Shown: piece after piece, positions 33,426 through 42,510 of the stretch
Numbering within the stretch: the first letter of the stretch is position 1
Layout of the letters: the number at the start of each line of letters is the position of its first letter
DNA from: UMGS1696 sp045643285
GTDB lineage: Bacteria; Bacillota; Clostridia; Oscillospirales; CAG-272
Direction of reading: 5' to 3'
Length of the DNA stretch: 64,000 bases
Assembly: GCA_045643285.1 (NCBI GenBank)
Contig: JAZUKN010000102.1
Span: 1-64,000 of the forward strand
Translations under genes and position numbers: made by a program
Notes under the pieces: model-generated
Seen by the model: only the letters and a program-made list of their open reading frames with translations
The model's database searches: none
Told to the model about the DNA's origin: nothing

Positions 33426-34046
33426 TCATTTTATAGAGGCAAAAATAAGGTCGAACGCATCCGCATAGTAACGCGCGATGAGCCTCTGACCGGGTTCTGA
33501 CGGATGAACGCCGTCCTCACACCAATATGTCGGCGCGGTCTTTATCGAATGAGCCGCGATGATGCCGTCGAGCGGAATGTAGGAGTCGGCGTATTCGCGT
33601 GCCAGCTTGCGGACTACTTCGATCTTCGGGGCGAGATCTTCGCGGAAGAACGCCTTGTCTTCGGTGTACGCGAGATACGGCTCCATCATGATGATCTTCG
33701 CGTTTGTGTTCGCCTTTGTGTCTTCGAGGATAGAGCGGTACTGCTCCTCAAAAACGGCATTGTCGAGCCATTCTTTCGTTGCCGCGCGGTGCCATACGTC
33801 GTTAACCCCGATAAGGATCGAAACAACGTCCGGCTGTAAGTCGATGCACTCTTTCTGCCAGCGGTTTACGAGATCGAGTACCTTATTTCCCGAAATGCCG
33901 TAGTTCAGAAATTCAAACTCCGTTTCCGGATGACGGTATTTTATTGCTTCAGCCGCGTATTTGACGTACCCTTCGCCGAGTAAATGCGCGTCCTCGTAGC
34001 TCCGTCCCCAGTCGGTTATGCTGTCGCCCTGGAATAAAACTTTCAT
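33426..34046 (-). CDS. SGNH/GDSL-family esterase
   Basis: The 206-residue protein has the four SGNH blocks: FQGDSITDW (Ser8 nucleophile region), GISGNK (Gly), IGVNDVW (Asn) and EDGVHPSE (Asp and His). Such cytoplasmic enzymes deacetylate sugars or lipids. AAGGAG precedes the ATG at 34046. It stands alone, convergent with the solute-binding protein gene. Substrate not predictable; acetyl-xylan or lysophospholipid esterase roles are common for the family. Confidence 0.9.
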   Translation of the reverse strand: MKVLFQGDSITDWGRSYEDAHLLGEGYVKYAAEAIKYRHPETEFEFLNYGISGNKVLDLVNRWQKECIDLQPDVVSILIGVNDVWHRAATKEWLDNAVFEEQYRSILEDTKANTNAKIIMMEPYLAYTEDKAFFREDLAPKIEVVRKLAREYADSYIPLDGIIAAHSIKTAPTYWCEDGVHPSEPGQRLIARYYADAFDLIFASIK

Positions 34047-34171
34047 TTTGCTGTTCTCCTTTTGGTTTTATTTTTAATTATCAAATATCTTTTTACCTTG
34101 CCGCAGGCAAACATAGTATTTCTTTAACTTGCACAAACCCCACGGCTACGCACGAAATAACATTGACCACT

Positions 34172-34510
34172 GTAGGGCAGGGGCTTGCTCCTGCCGCCGG
34201 AATTGCACGAACTTCACGGCTTTCAGCCACACGAACGCTTCAACAAGCCGCCCTCTCAGAGGGAGGGGGACCGCTTGCGGTGGAAGGAGAGAGGAAAAGG
34301 GCGTTTTTGCGGCAAAAGGAAGAAAACATCTGCGACGTTTTCGATTTATTCTTTTTCCGCTACGCGCGGGGCGGACAAGCCGGTATTCGACTTCGTCGAA
34401 ACCGACGCGACGCTCTTGTGAATCACCGCGCCAAAGGGGGAAGGGCTTCGCATTCACGCCTCCCGACTTCGTAAACGAAGTCGTCGAGATGCTCCGCATC
34501 TCGGTTGGAC
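34172..34510. repeat. Modular hairpin-rich intergenic repeat, copy B
   Basis: It shares with copy A (23453) the start GTAGGGCAGGGGCTTGCTCC, GGAAGAAAACAT with a paired GTTTTC, CGCGCGGGGCGGACAAG, and an inverted CAAAGGGGGAAGG block. It adds a GCCGCCCTCTcagAGGGAGG unit and the hairpins TTCGACttcGTCGAA, GACTTCGTaaACGAAGTC and GAGATGCtccGCATCTC. The 737 bases from 34047 to 34783 contain this repeat and the cls promoter; several short open frames inside it in all directions have no protein character. Confidence 0.75.
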
Positions 34511-34710
34511 TCCCCTTTGTTACAAAGTTTGTGCAACGGTGAAGAGGATTTAACCCGTGAAGCCACAGCGCGCTGACGCTCATACGTTTATGTATACAAC
34601 ACTAATGTGCAGTGAATCTTTGCTTTAGCCTAATTTGCCACTTGCAACTTTTTTTACTTCTTACCTCTTATTTCAATTATATCACAACTTCTCAATCACT
34701 GCAATAACTC

Positions 34711-34739
34711 TTGACAATATACGGAAAAAAATGTACAAT
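34711..34739 (+). promoter_or_regulatory. Promoter for cls
   Basis: TTGACA (34711-34716), a 17-bp spacer and TACAAT (34734-34739), 44 bases before the GTG start. Confidence 0.85.
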
Positions 34740-34783
34740 AGTATTCGGAATAATATGGAAATATCATCGAAAGGAGAATTGTC

Positions 34784-36316
34784 GTGCAAAAACTGCGTAA
34801 GCTCGTCGGAAGCCGAATTTTTATCGGAAGCCTGCTCGTGCTGATCCAGCTTGTGGGTCTGTATGTCGCCGTCGTTTGGTTCAGACGGTTTTTCGTGCTG
34901 TATTCGGCGTTCTCCCTCGTTCTCGGTATAACGTTCACGATAATGATAATCAACACGAATCAGCACATGGCGTATAAGTTCGCGTGGTGCGTCGTGATCT
35001 TGTTCTTCCCGTGCTTCGGAGTGCTTCTGTATCTTTTTTTCAGCGGCAACCGTATCTCGAAGCATCAGAAGCGCAAGCTGCAGAACATGGACAACACGAT
35101 CGCACGCAATACCGGTGACAAACGTGCGGTGATCGACGAACTCGAAAAGTCCGATCCCGACGCCGCAAGGCAGGTGAAATATATCCTCACGTCGTCGGAA
35201 TGTCCGCCGTACACCGACTGTGACGTGACCTATTTTCCGTCTGGGGAAGATATGTTCGGACCGTTCATCGAAGAAATAAAAAAAGCGAGGAAATATATCT
35301 TCCTCGAGTATTTTATAATCGGCGACGGTGAAATGTGGTCTGCTATCCACTCGATCCTCCTCCAAAAAGTCAAAGAGGGTGTGGATGTTCGCGTGATATA
35401 CGACGACGTCGGCAGTATGTTCTCGGTCGATCAGCATTTCTACGACATAATGAACGCCGAGGGCATCCGCTGTCACGTTTTCAATAAAGTCAAGCCCGTG
35501 CTTTCGGGACGCTCGAATAACCGCGACCACCGTAAGATATGCTCGATCGACGGCAAAGTGGCGTTCACCGGCGGAATAAATCTCGCTGACGAATATATCA
35601 ACAAAATAGTCCGCTTCGGTTATTGGAAAGACACCGCGCTGATGATAAAAGGCGAGGCGGCGTGGAGTTTGACTGTTCTGTTCCTCAATATGTGGGAGCA
35701 TCTCGATAAGGTCGACAAAAAAGAGCGCGGAGATTACGCAAAATATAAGCCGACAGAGCCGTATATCGGCACGGGACGCGGCGTGATCGAGCCGTACACC
35801 GACGATCCGTACACTTACCAGAACGTCGGCGAACACGTCTATCTCAATATGATAGCGTCGGCGAAGAAATATATCTGGATAATGACGCCGTATCTCATCA
35901 CCGACGAGCAGATGGAGACTGCACTGTCTCTTGCCGCAAAAAGCGGAGTGGACGTGCGGATCATCACCCCGGGAATACCCGACAAAAAGCTCGTGAAGAT
36001 GACGACGGAATCGCACTATCAGAAGCTCATCAACAACGGCGTGAAGATCTACGAGTTTGAACCCGGCTTCATCCACGCGAAAAACTTCCTCGTCGACGGA
36101 AAATACGCGACAGTCGGCACGATAAACCTCGATTTCAGAAGCCTTTATCTCCACTTCGAGTGCGGCGCATGGATGTGCGATACCGACTGTATCAAGGACA
36201 TCGAAGCCGATTTCAACGATACCTTCTCAAAATGCAGACAGATCGAAGAATGGAAGACCGGCAGGCTTCAGCGTATGTTTTACGGAGTGCTTGAGATCAT
36301 AGCTCCTCTCTTGTGA
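34784..36316 (+). CDS. cls: Cardiolipin synthase, phospholipase D family
   Basis: The 510-residue protein has two to three N-terminal membrane helices (about 12-85) and two HKD motifs: RDHRKICSIDGKVAFTGG and IHAKNFLVDGKYATVG. It condenses two phosphatidylglycerols into cardiolipin at the inner membrane. The start is GTG at 34784, seven bases after AAGGAG. The 3' end overlaps the 3' end of trmL by 20 bases on the opposite strand, so the two transcripts collide. Length is typical. Confidence 0.94.
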   Translation: MQKLRKLVGSRIFIGSLLVLIQLVGLYVAVVWFRRFFVLYSAFSLVLGITFTIMIINTNQHMAYKFAWCVVILFFPCFGVLLYLFFSGNRISKHQKRKLQNMDNTIARNTGDKRAVIDELEKSDPDAARQVKYILTSSECPPYTDCDVTYFPSGEDMFGPFIEEIKKARKYIFLEYFIIGDGEMWSAIHSILLQKVKEGVDVRVIYDDVGSMFSVDQHFYDIMNAEGIRCHVFNKVKPVLSGRSNNRDHRKICSIDGKVAFTGGINLADEYINKIVRFGYWKDTALMIKGEAAWSLTVLFLNMWEHLDKVDKKERGDYAKYKPTEPYIGTGRGVIEPYTDDPYTYQNVGEHVYLNMIASAKKYIWIMTPYLITDEQMETALSLAAKSGVDVRIITPGIPDKKLVKMTTESHYQKLINNGVKIYEFEPGFIHAKNFLVDGKYATVGTINLDFRSLYLHFECGAWMCDTDCIKDIEADFNDTFSKCRQIEEWKTGRLQRMFYGVLEIIAPLL

Positions 36317-36812
36317 TCGGTTCGCCCGTCAGGTAGTCGCTTTCGGTTTGCTCACCATTAAAGCCCTGCTGTCTGAGTACCTCGTAAACGCCTATAGCAA
36401 CGGAGTTCGAGAGGTTGAGACTGCGGAGCGTGCTTCTCATCGGTATGCGGACGCATCTCTCAAGATTCGCGTGAAGTAAATCTTCCGGCAGACCTTTCGA
36501 TTCCTTGCCGAAGAAGATGAAAACGGGAGTGGCATACTCAACCTCCGTGTAACATTTCGGCGCTTTCGTCGTAAAGAGATAGAAGTTGCATTCGGGATTC
36601 TTTCGGAAAAAGTCGTCGAGATCGTCGTAATATGTAATGTCGAGCTTGTCCCAGTAGTCGAGTCCGGCGTGCTTCAGCTTTTTGTCGTCTATTTTGAAGC
36701 CCATCGGTCTTATGATGTGCAGAGCGGCACCCGTGACGGCGCAGGTGCGGGCGATGTTTCCCGTGTTCTGCGGAATTTCCGGCTCGTGCAGAACGATGTT
36801 TATTTCTCTCAT
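36297..36812 (-). CDS. trmL: tRNA (cytidine(34)-2'-O)-methyltransferase TrmL
   Basis: The 171-residue protein has the SPOUT knot: LHEPEIPQNTGNIARTC, FGKESKGLP and a C-terminal SLNLSNSVAIGVYE that binds S-adenosylmethionine. It methylates the wobble base of tRNA-Leu. ATG at 36812 matches the family start; a longer frame to 36896 covers the promoter and is rejected. It converges on cls with a 20-base overlap of 3' ends and diverges from secA. Confidence 0.94.
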   Translation of the reverse strand: MREINIVLHEPEIPQNTGNIARTCAVTGAALHIIRPMGFKIDDKKLKHAGLDYWDKLDITYYDDLDDFFRKNPECNFYLFTTKAPKCYTEVEYATPVFIFFGKESKGLPEDLLHANLERCVRIPMRSTLRSLNLSNSVAIGVYEVLRQQGFNGEQTESDYLTGEPITREEL

Positions 36813-36843
36813 TGTAAAACCTTCTCTTGACGTATGATTGAAT

Positions 36844-36872
36844 ATTATACCGCAAAGAACGGCAAAAATCAA
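36844..36872 (-). promoter_or_regulatory. Promoter for trmL
   Basis: Minus-strand TTGATT (36872-36867), a 17-bp spacer and TATAAT (36849-36844). Confidence 0.75.
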
Positions 36873-36923
36873 TTCGCGTTCAGAGAATTTTAACATAATC
36901 AGACAAAAACCGTATCAGTTCGG

Positions 36924-36932
36924 TGGTATAAT
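36924..36932 (+). promoter_or_regulatory. Extended -10 promoter for secA
   Basis: TGG followed by TATAAT (36927-36932), 31 bases before the ATG at 36963. No clear -35. Confidence 0.65.
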
Positions 36933-36962
36933 TCTAAGTAAAATAAAGCCAAGGAGACACAA

Positions 36963-39713
36963 ATGAGCTTAACAGATAAGATTTTCGGCACGTACAGCGA
37001 AAGACAGATCAAAAAGATAATGCCGATACTGAAAAAAGTCAATTCGCTTGCCGAAAAATACGGCGCGATGTCCGACGACGAAATGAGAGCGCAGACGGAT
37101 ATATTCAAATCCCGTCTTGCGTCCGGTGAAACGCTCGACGATATTCTTCCCGAAGCGTATGCGTGCGTAAGGGAAGCGTCCGACAGAATACTCGGTAAGC
37201 GCCCGTTTGACGTGCAGATACTCGGCGGCATTCTTCTCCACCAGGGAAGAATAACCGAGATGAAGACAGGTGAAGGTAAAACCATCGTTGCCGTTCTGCC
37301 GTCGTACCTCAACGCACTCACGGGAAAGGGCGTGCATATCGTCACAGTAAACGAGTATCTCGCACGTATGGGATGCGAGGAAATGGGTAGGATACACGAA
37401 TACCTCGGACTGAAAACAGGTCTTATCGTTCACGGACAGACCAGAGAAGAAAAGCAGGAAGCGTACAACTGCGATATAACTTACGGAACGAACAACGAGT
37501 TCGGCTTCGACTACCTCCGCGACAACCGCGTTATTTATAAAGAAGACCGTGTGCAGAGGGGGCATAACTTCGCAATCGTCGACGAAGTGGACTCCATTCT
37601 CATCGACGAAGCGAGAACGCCGCTCATCATTTCCGGTCAGGGCGACGATGTTGACGCGCTCTACGGTATGGCAGACCGCTTTGTCCGCACGCTCAGAAAA
37701 TTCGTCATAAAAGAGCTTGACGCAAAAGAAGACCACGACGACATCGACGCAGACTACATCGTTGACGAAAAGGCGAAATCGACGACGCTCACACTCTCCG
37801 GCGTAAAGAAAGCGGAGGAGTTTTTCGGAATCGAGAACCTTTCAGACCCCGAAAACGCGGAGATCAGCCACCACGTTTACCAGGCTATCAAAGCGCACGG
37901 TATCATGCACAAAGATATTGAGTACGTCGTAAAGGATAACGAAGTGCTGATCGTCGATTCGTTCACGGGACGAATCATGCCCGGACGCCGCTATTCCGAC
38001 GGACTTCACCAGGCGATCGAAGCCAAAGAGGGTGTCGAGATACAGAAAGAAAACAGAACGCTCGCAACGATCACGTTCCAGAACTATTTCAGAATGTATT
38101 CTAAGCTCTCCGGCATGACGGGTACCGCTCTCTCAGAGGAGAACGAATTCAGAGAGATCTATAACCTTGACGTTGTCGAAGTCCCGACTAATAAGCCGAT
38201 GATCAGGGAAGACCACCCCGACGTCGTTTACAGAACAAGAGCCGGCAAGATAAGAGCTATCATAAATCAGATCGAAGAGTGCCACGCAAAAGGTCAGCCG
38301 GTGCTTGTCGGTACTGTTTCCGTTGAGAAGTCCGAGGAGCTGTCGAAAAAGCTGAAAGCCGTCGGGATCCCTCATACGGTGCTCAACGCAAAGTATCACG
38401 AAAAGGAAGCCGACATCGTCGCACAGGCAGGTAAACTCGGCGCAGTTACCATTTCGACCAATATGGCAGGACGCGGCACGGACATCATGCTCGGCGGCAA
38501 CGCGGAATATCTCGCAAAATCCGAGATGCGTCGCGAGGACTACGACGAAACGCTCATCGCGCTTGCGACAGGCTCGGCGCAGAACGTCAGCGAGGAAGTT
38601 TTCGCCGCGCGCGACCATTTCAAGGAGCTTTATAAAAAGTACCAGGAAGAGATACGTCCCGAAGCCGAAAAGGTATGCGAAGCAGGTGGCTTGTTCGTTA
38701 TCGGAACGGAGAGACACGAATCCCGCCGTATCGACAACCAGCTCAGAGGCCGAAGCGGACGTCAGGGTGACCCCGGAGAATCCCGTTTCTTCCTGTCGTT
38801 TGAAGACGATCTTCTCCGTCTGTTCGGCTCTGACCGCATCATAGATATGGTGGCGCGGCTCGGTATGGACGAAGATACGCCTATCGACGCAAAGATCCTG
38901 TCCGGTTCTATCGAATCCGCACAGAAGCGGCTTGAGGGCATGAACTTCAACAGACGTAAGAACGTCCTTGAATACGATGACGTAATGAACCAGCAGAGAA
39001 CTATCATCTACGGTCAGCGTAACGAAGTCCTCGACAACGGCGACATGAAAGAAAAGATCCGCTCCATGGTGACAGATACGATAAACGACGCAGTCGACGC
39101 ATACCTCCACGAGGACGACATTTCTCTGTGGGAAACGGACGGGCTCAGAACGAAGTACCTCGGACTGCTTTGCACGGAATTTGACTTCACCGATATAAAG
39201 GGAGACGCAAAGACAGAGCGCGAAAAGATCAGAGAAACGCTTCTTTCCCGTGCGGAAAAAGTGCTTGAGAGCAAGGAAGAGCTGTTCGGTGAGGATATGC
39301 GCGAAGTCGAGAGAATAGTACTTCTCCAGAACGTCGACAGACATTGGCTCGACCACCTCGAAGCCATGGATTCTCTTATGGAATCCGTCGGACTTCAGTC
39401 CATGGCAGGCAGAAGCCCGATCTCCGAGTACCGTATCGGCGGCGCGGACCTCTTCGACGAAATGATAACGAACATCCGCGACGACACTGCCCGTATGCTT
39501 CTCTCGATTATGCCGCGCAGAACGCAGGTCAAGCGCGTACAGGTAGCAAAGGCTGTCTCCGAGGGCTTCGCAGGCGGCGAAAAATCTAAGACCGTGAGAA
39601 AACCCGTCGTCAATAAAACGCCGAAAGTCGGCAGAAACGATCCCTGCCCGTGCGGAAGCGGTAAGAAATACAAAAACTGCTGCGGAGCCGTAAAGAACGA
39701 CGGACAGCAGTAA
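36963..39713 (+). CDS. secA: Preprotein translocase ATPase SecA
   Basis: The 916-residue protein shows GEGKTIVA (Walker A), VDEVDSILIDEARTPLI (Walker B region), the preprotein cross-linking domain, TNMAGRGTDI and QLRGRSGRQGDPG (motor 2), and a C-terminal SEC-C zinc motif CPCGSGKKYKNCCG. It drives proteins through SecYEG with ATP. AAGGAG precedes the ATG. Two membrane proteins of unknown function follow at short spacing, probably in the same transcript. Confidence 0.98.
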   Translation: MSLTDKIFGTYSERQIKKIMPILKKVNSLAEKYGAMSDDEMRAQTDIFKSRLASGETLDDILPEAYACVREASDRILGKRPFDVQILGGILLHQGRITEMKTGEGKTIVAVLPSYLNALTGKGVHIVTVNEYLARMGCEEMGRIHEYLGLKTGLIVHGQTREEKQEAYNCDITYGTNNEFGFDYLRDNRVIYKEDRVQRGHNFAIVDEVDSILIDEARTPLIISGQGDDVDALYGMADRFVRTLRKFVIKELDAKEDHDDIDADYIVDEKAKSTTLTLSGVKKAEEFFGIENLSDPENAEISHHVYQAIKAHGIMHKDIEYVVKDNEVLIVDSFTGRIMPGRRYSDGLHQAIEAKEGVEIQKENRTLATITFQNYFRMYSKLSGMTGTALSEENEFREIYNLDVVEVPTNKPMIREDHPDVVYRTRAGKIRAIINQIEECHAKGQPVLVGTVSVEKSEELSKKLKAVGIPHTVLNAKYHEKEADIVAQAGKLGAVTISTNMAGRGTDIMLGGNAEYLAKSEMRREDYDETLIALATGSAQNVSEEVFAARDHFKELYKKYQEEIRPEAEKVCEAGGLFVIGTERHESRRIDNQLRGRSGRQGDPGESRFFLSFEDDLLRLFGSDRIIDMVARLGMDEDTPIDAKILSGSIESAQKRLEGMNFNRRKNVLEYDDVMNQQRTIIYGQRNEVLDNGDMKEKIRSMVTDTINDAVDAYLHEDDISLWETDGLRTKYLGLLCTEFDFTDIKGDAKTEREKIRETLLSRAEKVLESKEELFGEDMREVERIVLLQNVDRHWLDHLEAMDSLMESVGLQSMAGRSPISEYRIGGADLFDEMITNIRDDTARMLLSIMPRRTQVKRVQVAKAVSEGFAGGEKSKTVRKPVVNKTPKVGRNDPCPCGSGKKYKNCCGAVKNDGQQ

Positions 39714-39739
39714 AAATCCACCTGAAAGGAGCATAACGA

Positions 39740-40459
39740 ATGGGATTCGGAATATTCTTCTTCGGCTATTTTTTCACGTTCGTGTCCGGACTCTCGAACG
39801 TTTACTTCTTTGCCGATATAATCGGCGCACTGCTCATGCTGTACTCTTTCACAAAGCTCGCGCAGTACAATACCTATTATAAAGGCGCGTTCGGTGCGTG
39901 TGTCCTGTTCATTCTGCTCTGCGGAACCGGAGCGGCTGACCTCGCGCTTCACTTTATGCCGGAGACGGCGTCGCTCGTTCTGAACGGTGTGAAGCTCGCT
40001 GTGGCGTGCGTGATGACCGTTGTGGCATTCCTCGGTGCGAGAGGGATTTCCGAGGGCGCAGGAGCCGATAAGCTCGTTCGCACCGCCGAGAGACAGACCG
40101 TGATGACTGTTATCTACTACATCGTCGCTCTCACAGTCCTCGCATTCGGCTCACTTATCGGAAACGTCGCAGGGAACTACATCAACACAGTTCTGCTCAT
40201 CTATTATATCGTAATGCTTCTTTTGAATCTCGTGTTCATTTATAAATGCTTCGGCATACTCTGCCCGGCGGACGAGGACGACACACAGCCGAAAAAGTCG
40301 CGTTTCGCGCTTATCAACAAAATGAACGAGACTATAGACTCGATCGAGACGGGAACGAAAAAGTACGGCGAAGACTCGATCCGCCTTGCGATAAACGAGA
40401 CAAAGAAGCTCGAAGAACGGGACAAAAATGCGCATACGCATAAGAAAAAGAAAAAATAA
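39740..40459 (+). CDS. Membrane protein of unknown function (first of a pair after secA)
   Basis: The 239-residue protein has five or six hydrophobic segments between residues 1 and 175 and a charged cytoplasmic tail ending in a Lys/His run (HTHKKKKK). No family is recognised. Its start, MGFGIFFFGYFF...NVYFFADIIGALLMLYSF, is patterned like that of the next gene (MGxG...F...NVxxxxDxIGxLL), hinting at shared origin. AAAGGAG precedes the ATG, 26 bases after secA. Co-transcription with secA suggests envelope or secretion context, but nothing in the sequence proves it. Confidence 0.8.
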   Translation: MGFGIFFFGYFFTFVSGLSNVYFFADIIGALLMLYSFTKLAQYNTYYKGAFGACVLFILLCGTGAADLALHFMPETASLVLNGVKLAVACVMTVVAFLGARGISEGAGADKLVRTAERQTVMTVIYYIVALTVLAFGSLIGNVAGNYINTVLLIYYIVMLLLNLVFIYKCFGILCPADEDDTQPKKSRFALINKMNETIDSIETGTKKYGEDSIRLAINETKKLEERDKNAHTHKKKKK

Positions 40460-40474
40460 CTAATAGAGGTAAAA

Positions 40475-41824
40475 ATGGGAACCGGTCTTATCTGTGCAGG
40501 TTTTATCCTGCTCTTTAATCCCGTAATAAATGTTTTCGACGTTGTTCCGGACGCCATAGGTTACTTGCTGATTTTTGCCGGACTGACGCGCCTGTCGTAT
40601 TTCTACGAACGGGCAGACGCCGCACGTCGTTTTTTCGGCTGGCTCGCACTGATCGGACTTGCAAAGATCGGCTCGGTCGCGCTTGTCGTAACTCCTGTGG
40701 AATCCGGCTCGATGAAACTCTTGCTCACGTTCGTTTTCTCGATTGCAGAAGCCGCGATGTTCGCTCCTGCCGTAGTGTGGCTGTTTGAGGGATACCAAAG
40801 CGCCGCACTGAAGCTTGGTTCGGACAGATCGAACACCGTAACGACGAAAAAAGGCAAGACCGTTGATACCACCGTAAGAGCGCGGAACTATATGATCTTC
40901 TTTATGATCTTCCGCTGTGCCGCAACGCTTGTGCCGGAGCTGACGGAGCTTGAAATGTACGACAGAGTGGGCAACGTCTCGAATCTCTCAATGCCGCTCA
41001 CATATTATAAAAAAATGTTTTACATCATCTTCTCCGCATTGACGCTGATTTTCGGAGTGATTTACATTGTAACGGTCAGCCGATTCTTCTCGTCAACACG
41101 GAAGGATAAGACGATGAACGAAGCGTTCGCGGCTCAGTACGAAAAAGCCAAAGCCGAAAGGGAAGGCTTCTTCATTTCCGTCAGAATGAAGACAGGACTG
41201 CTCCTCTTCACTCTGTCGGTGATCGCTCTGATACCGCTTTACTTCGACAGCGTGAATATCATGATAGGCGTTATCTTTGCCGGACTTGTGATCTCGTCTG
41301 CCGTGGCTATGAAAAAGGATGTGCCGCACGTTCTCACGCTTGTTCCGCTATCCGCAGTGACAGCGGCGTTGTCGGTTCTTTCGTTTATTATGCAGGTAAA
41401 TTTCTTTAACGGCGGTAAGACCGAAGATGTGCTTCATTTTGCCGATTCAGCCGAGAAGTATAACGCTATGTCACTCGTATGTGCGGCTGAGAACCTGCTC
41501 GCGGCGGCAACAGTTATCACTGCAGTGGCGCTTGTTCTCCGCGCTGTCCCCGCTCAGCAGAAAAAATGCGGTATTTCGGACTCCTCCGCGCAGTACAGCA
41601 AAGCACGCCACGACGCAGAGACGTTCGGATACATCAAAACGAAGCTGATCTCCTCTGCGGTAATAACCGTGCTTTCGCTCGGAGCAAAAACCGCTTACCG
41701 CTTCATCGCTCCGACAACTCCGGCGTTCATTGTGGCGGCAGTCGGAATTGCGATTTTTGCCGCCGCTTACACTGCGTTTTCGGTTGCCGGAATAAATACC
41801 GAATTTTACGACAAAGAGCATTAA
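40475..41824 (+). CDS. Polytopic membrane protein of unknown function (second of the pair)
   Basis: The 449-residue protein has roughly ten hydrophobic segments with a charged loop (about 115-140, KKGKTVDTTVRARN) and another near 205-235. The N-terminus repeats the spacing of the preceding protein (MGTGLICAGF...NVFDVVPDAIGYLL). No known catalytic or transport motif is seen. It starts 15 bases after its neighbour with GAGGT as ribosome site and ends at a strong terminator, so secA and these two genes form one unit. Confidence 0.8.
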   Translation: MGTGLICAGFILLFNPVINVFDVVPDAIGYLLIFAGLTRLSYFYERADAARRFFGWLALIGLAKIGSVALVVTPVESGSMKLLLTFVFSIAEAAMFAPAVVWLFEGYQSAALKLGSDRSNTVTTKKGKTVDTTVRARNYMIFFMIFRCAATLVPELTELEMYDRVGNVSNLSMPLTYYKKMFYIIFSALTLIFGVIYIVTVSRFFSSTRKDKTMNEAFAAQYEKAKAEREGFFISVRMKTGLLLFTLSVIALIPLYFDSVNIMIGVIFAGLVISSAVAMKKDVPHVLTLVPLSAVTAALSVLSFIMQVNFFNGGKTEDVLHFADSAEKYNAMSLVCAAENLLAAATVITAVALVLRAVPAQQKKCGISDSSAQYSKARHDAETFGYIKTKLISSAVITVLSLGAKTAYRFIAPTTPAFIVAAVGIAIFAAAYTAFSVAGINTEFYDKEH

Positions 41825-41844
41825 AGAAATAAAATTTCATAAAA

Positions 41845-41891
41845 ATAACGTGAGTCCGCACTTTTGAGATACGGACTCACGTTATCTTTTT
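41845..41891. terminator. Strong bidirectional terminator between convergent genes
   Basis: A perfect 14-bp stem, ATAACGTGAGTCCG (41845-41858) with CGGACTCACGTTAT (41872-41885), is followed by CTTTTTG on the plus strand and preceded by an A-rich run that gives T residues on the minus strand. Confidence 0.9.
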
Positions 41892-41911
41892 GTGGAAAAC
41901 GGTTATAATTT

Positions 41912-42328
41912 TTAGTTTTCGTCTTCTGCCGATTCTTCTTCGACTATCGGCTCGGCTTCGTCCTTTTCTTCTTCCTGCTTTGCACCGCAGAATGAGCAGA
42001 ACGCACATTCTTTTGCGATCTCGTTGCCGCATTCGGAGCAAACGTGGTAGCCGCGTGCTTTTGCGTAGGATTTTTTCAGATTGTCTATCTCAACGATAAG
42101 ACTGTCTGCTCTGAGTACCTGTGCCGCGATCTCTTCCGTGTAGTCGATGCCGTTTCTCTCGGCTGTGTAGAAGAGGAAGCCGATCTCACGGTAAACGTCG
42201 TTCAGCTTGGATTCCGAAGAACGGATACCGATGTTGGTTTTTGCGAGCTCCGTTATTTCGCCTGCTTTTTTTACAACCTTGTCAGCCGCGCCGGATGCAC
42301 TTTTTTTGATGTCGTCAATAAATGCCAT
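41912..42328 (-). CDS. Zinc-ribbon protein of unknown function
   Basis: The 138-residue protein has an N-terminal helical, coiled-coil-like part (about 1-90) with MAFIDDIKKSASGAADKVVKKAGE, then a zinc ribbon with CSEC (about 96-99) and CSFC (about 111-114), and an acidic tail. Similar small zinc-ribbon proteins with an N-terminal helix are common in Clostridia without assigned function. A consensus promoter lies at 42369-42397. AAAGGA precedes the ATG. It converges with the gene pair behind secA. Confidence 0.85.
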   Translation of the reverse strand: MAFIDDIKKSASGAADKVVKKAGEITELAKTNIGIRSSESKLNDVYREIGFLFYTAERNGIDYTEEIAAQVLRADSLIVEIDNLKKSYAKARGYHVCSECGNEIAKECAFCSFCGAKQEEEKDEAEPIVEEESAEDEN

Positions 42329-42368
42329 AATGTGTGTCCTTTCTTCTTGTGGTTTTCTTTACATTCAT

Positions 42369-42397
42369 ATTATACACCAATCAGCCGCAAATGTCAA
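42369..42397 (-). promoter_or_regulatory. Promoter for the zinc-ribbon gene
   Basis: Minus-strand TTGACA (42397-42392), a 17-bp spacer and TATAAT (42374-42369). Confidence 0.9.
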
Positions 42398-42449
42398 ATG
42401 ATAATGTCGGATATTTGTGAACAATCCGCACCTATTATATGTTGTTTGC

Positions 42450-42481
42450 GTAAATATTTTTCTCCGTACCTGTGAATACTA
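42450..42481 (+). promoter_or_regulatory. Candidate forespore (sigma-F/G type) promoter for spoVAC
   Basis: GTAAATA (42450-42456), 17 bp, GAATACTA (42474-42481). This resembles the forespore pattern TGnATA-N17/18-CATnnTA, and no housekeeping promoter is present, as expected for a gene needed late in the forespore. Confidence 0.4.
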
Positions 42482-42510
42482 TTCGTAAAGAACAAAAAAG
42501 AAGGTACAAT

